From a virus, in the IMG/VR virus record IMGVR_UViG_3300044727_000119, positions 1 through 40,036 of that record: a DNA stretch of 40,036 nt; one strand, given 5' to 3'. Positions 39,239 through 40,036 of the stretch are shown piece after piece. Every line of letters begins with the position of its first letter. Position 1 is the stretch's first letter. The notes beneath the pieces are model-generated. The model ran no database searches. It was not told the DNA's origin and saw only the letters and a program-made list of their open reading frames with translations. The position numbers and the translations under genes are program-made.

Positions 39239-39711
39239 TGTCCGAGAAGTGTCCGCTCGGACAGAAACCGGACAGTGAAAAGACGGCGTTCGGATCTTGC
39301 ATGGACGCCGTTCGGACCCTAGACCCGACCCGACCCGACCCGACCCAGAACCGTCCCGAAGAAGGGGGAGGGCTGTCGCATTCTACGGATTCAGATAAGT
39401 ACAGCCCTGACCCTTTCCCGGCGCAACGAGAGATCTGGCACCACCTGACCGCTGGCCTGCGGATGCTGCCGCCGAACGATCACGGCCGGGACTGGCCCAA
39501 TCCGGACCGGCGGACGCTCGCCCGGCTACTCGACGAGTTCGACGCCGACCTCTGCATCCGCGCTGCCCGCGAAGCCCGCGAGATCGTCGGCTCCCAAGAC
39601 CGCGCCCCGAATATCACCGGGCTCTTCGAGAAGAAGCTGCGGGAGCTGGCAGGAGTTCGGTCGACGGTTCGCCGAGAGCTGGAGTTCGTCTCGGCTGGGG
39701 GTGAGGGCTAG
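39238..39711 (+). CDS. Replication protein C-terminal partner
   Basis: This 157-residue protein begins at ATG in a TGATG junction. The first 60 residues are disordered and contain DPTRPDPTQNRP, encoded by a GACCC repeat. The rest is helical (PDRRTLARLLDEFDADLCIR, REAREIVGSQDRAPNITGLF) and resembles C-terminal parts of phage replication proteins that contact helicase. Together with the previous gene it might be a split replication initiator. The repeat may be part of an origin. Confidence 0.6.
   Translation: MSEKCPLGQKPDSEKTAFGSCMDAVRTLDPTRPDPTQNRPEEGGGLSHSTDSDKYSPDPFPAQREIWHHLTAGLRMLPPNDHGRDWPNPDRRTLARLLDEFDADLCIRAAREAREIVGSQDRAPNITGLFEKKLRELAGVRSTVRRELEFVSAGGEG
39322..39346 (+). repeat. Five tandem GACCC repeats
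   Basis: Five uninterrupted GACCC units lie inside the replication gene and code for the RPDPT-type linker. A pentamer repeat near replication genes may act as an iteron-like site, but it can also simply be a coding linker. Confidence 0.75.
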
Positions 39712-40036
39712 TGGGCTCACCGGCAAAGGAGCGCTACTGGCTGGACGGGCCCAAGCTCGTGGACTGGCTGACCGACCGGGGCCGCAGGCTCAGCAAGGAC
39801 CACATCACCGAAACCGGCGCCCGCCGTATCCGCGACTGGCGGGCCGGCGGCAAAGCCTCGGTCTTCAGCGCCGACGTGGTCCTGGTCCGCCTCGGCATCC
39901 ACCTGCACGAGCTCCCCGACGAGCTGTACCTGGCGACTGACGCCAAGGCCACCAGCCCATACCCAGCAGAGGTACGGGAAGAGGCGGTCCGGCGTGTCCT
40001 CTCAGAGGGCGAGTCGATCAACAGGGTCGCCCGCTC
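39711..40036 (+). CDS. HTH protein, 3' truncated by the window end
   Basis: This frame opens with GTG 39711, directly after the preceding stop, and is open to the last base. It reads GSPAKERYWLDGPKLVDWLT, then a helical region with ISDWRAG-like motif (HITETGARRIRDWRAGGKAS) and an ending YPAEVREEAVRRVLSEGESI then NRVAR. The ending resembles the first helix-turn-helix of transposase/IS3-type or phage regulator proteins. About 108 codons are visible. Whether this is a phage regulator or the start of a mobile element cannot be told here. Confidence 0.6.
   Translation, partial: MGSPAKERYWLDGPKLVDWLTDRGRRLSKDHITETGARRIRDWRAGGKASVFSADVVLVRLGIHLHELPDELYLATDAKATSPYPAEVREEAVRRVLSEGESINRVAR

Noticed and set aside
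1-40036. CRISPR arrays, rRNA or complete insertion sequences
   Set aside because: I saw no regularly spaced long direct repeats, no rRNA segments and no transposase with terminal inverted repeats.

Overview
The window is one contiguous piece of a high-GC siphovirus genome or prophage. The host is most likely an actinobacterium. Pointers are a DUF2510 membrane protein, many GTG/TTG starts, an apparently leaderless promoter, and ArsR-like and repressor-like proteins of a style I associate with soil Thermoleophilia (Solirubrobacterales and relatives). The class-level guess is inference from protein style, not from a marker gene. Terminase, portal and integrase are not in the window. It opens inside a capsid morphogenesis gene and closes inside an HTH gene.

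Layout. (1) 1-8223, head and neck on the + strand: MuF-like protein (5' cut off), scaffold, P22-type coat protein, head-tail adaptor, head closure, two neck/tail-completion genes, major tail protein, and a tail assembly chaperone pair joined by a -1 frameshift at GGGAAAG. A cassette of three glycosyltransferase genes (four catalytic domains) plus one small opposite-strand gene sits between the adaptor and head-closure genes. (2) 8252-22375, tail: a 1944-aa tape measure with two peptidoglycan hydrolase domains, a distal tail protein, a beta-helix fibre/spike, accessory fibre genes and a baseplate-type protein. Two opposite-strand membrane-protein genes bracket the fibre block. (3) 22825-26507, small membrane proteins, a CHAP/NlpC-like endolysin, a holin and a strong intrinsic terminator that closes the late operon. 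(4) 26575-30431, accessory cargo: a TcmP / three-Cys-motif (DUF5131) convergent pair, then a coupled operon of secreted protein, SAM methyltransferase, 52-aa peptide and ArsR-type regulator. (5) 30432-31476, a lysogeny-type switch: a leftward repressor-like gene, a rightward leaderless promoter with TCGA boxes at 20-21 bp spacing, and two tandem XRE proteins. (6) 31690-40036, the rightward early operon: many tiny genes, ERF annealing protein, PD-(D/E)XK nuclease, zinc-finger proteins, DUF2303 protein, HNH nuclease and a replication-initiator-like pair.

The genes work together as a temperate phage programme. The switch decides whether the early recombination/replication operon is expressed. 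The late operon builds and releases virions. The cargo block and the opposite-strand membrane genes look like lysogenic-conversion or defence/exclusion functions. The least explained parts are the TcmP/three-Cys pair, the glycosyltransferase cassette inside the head operon, and the paired opposite-strand membrane genes.
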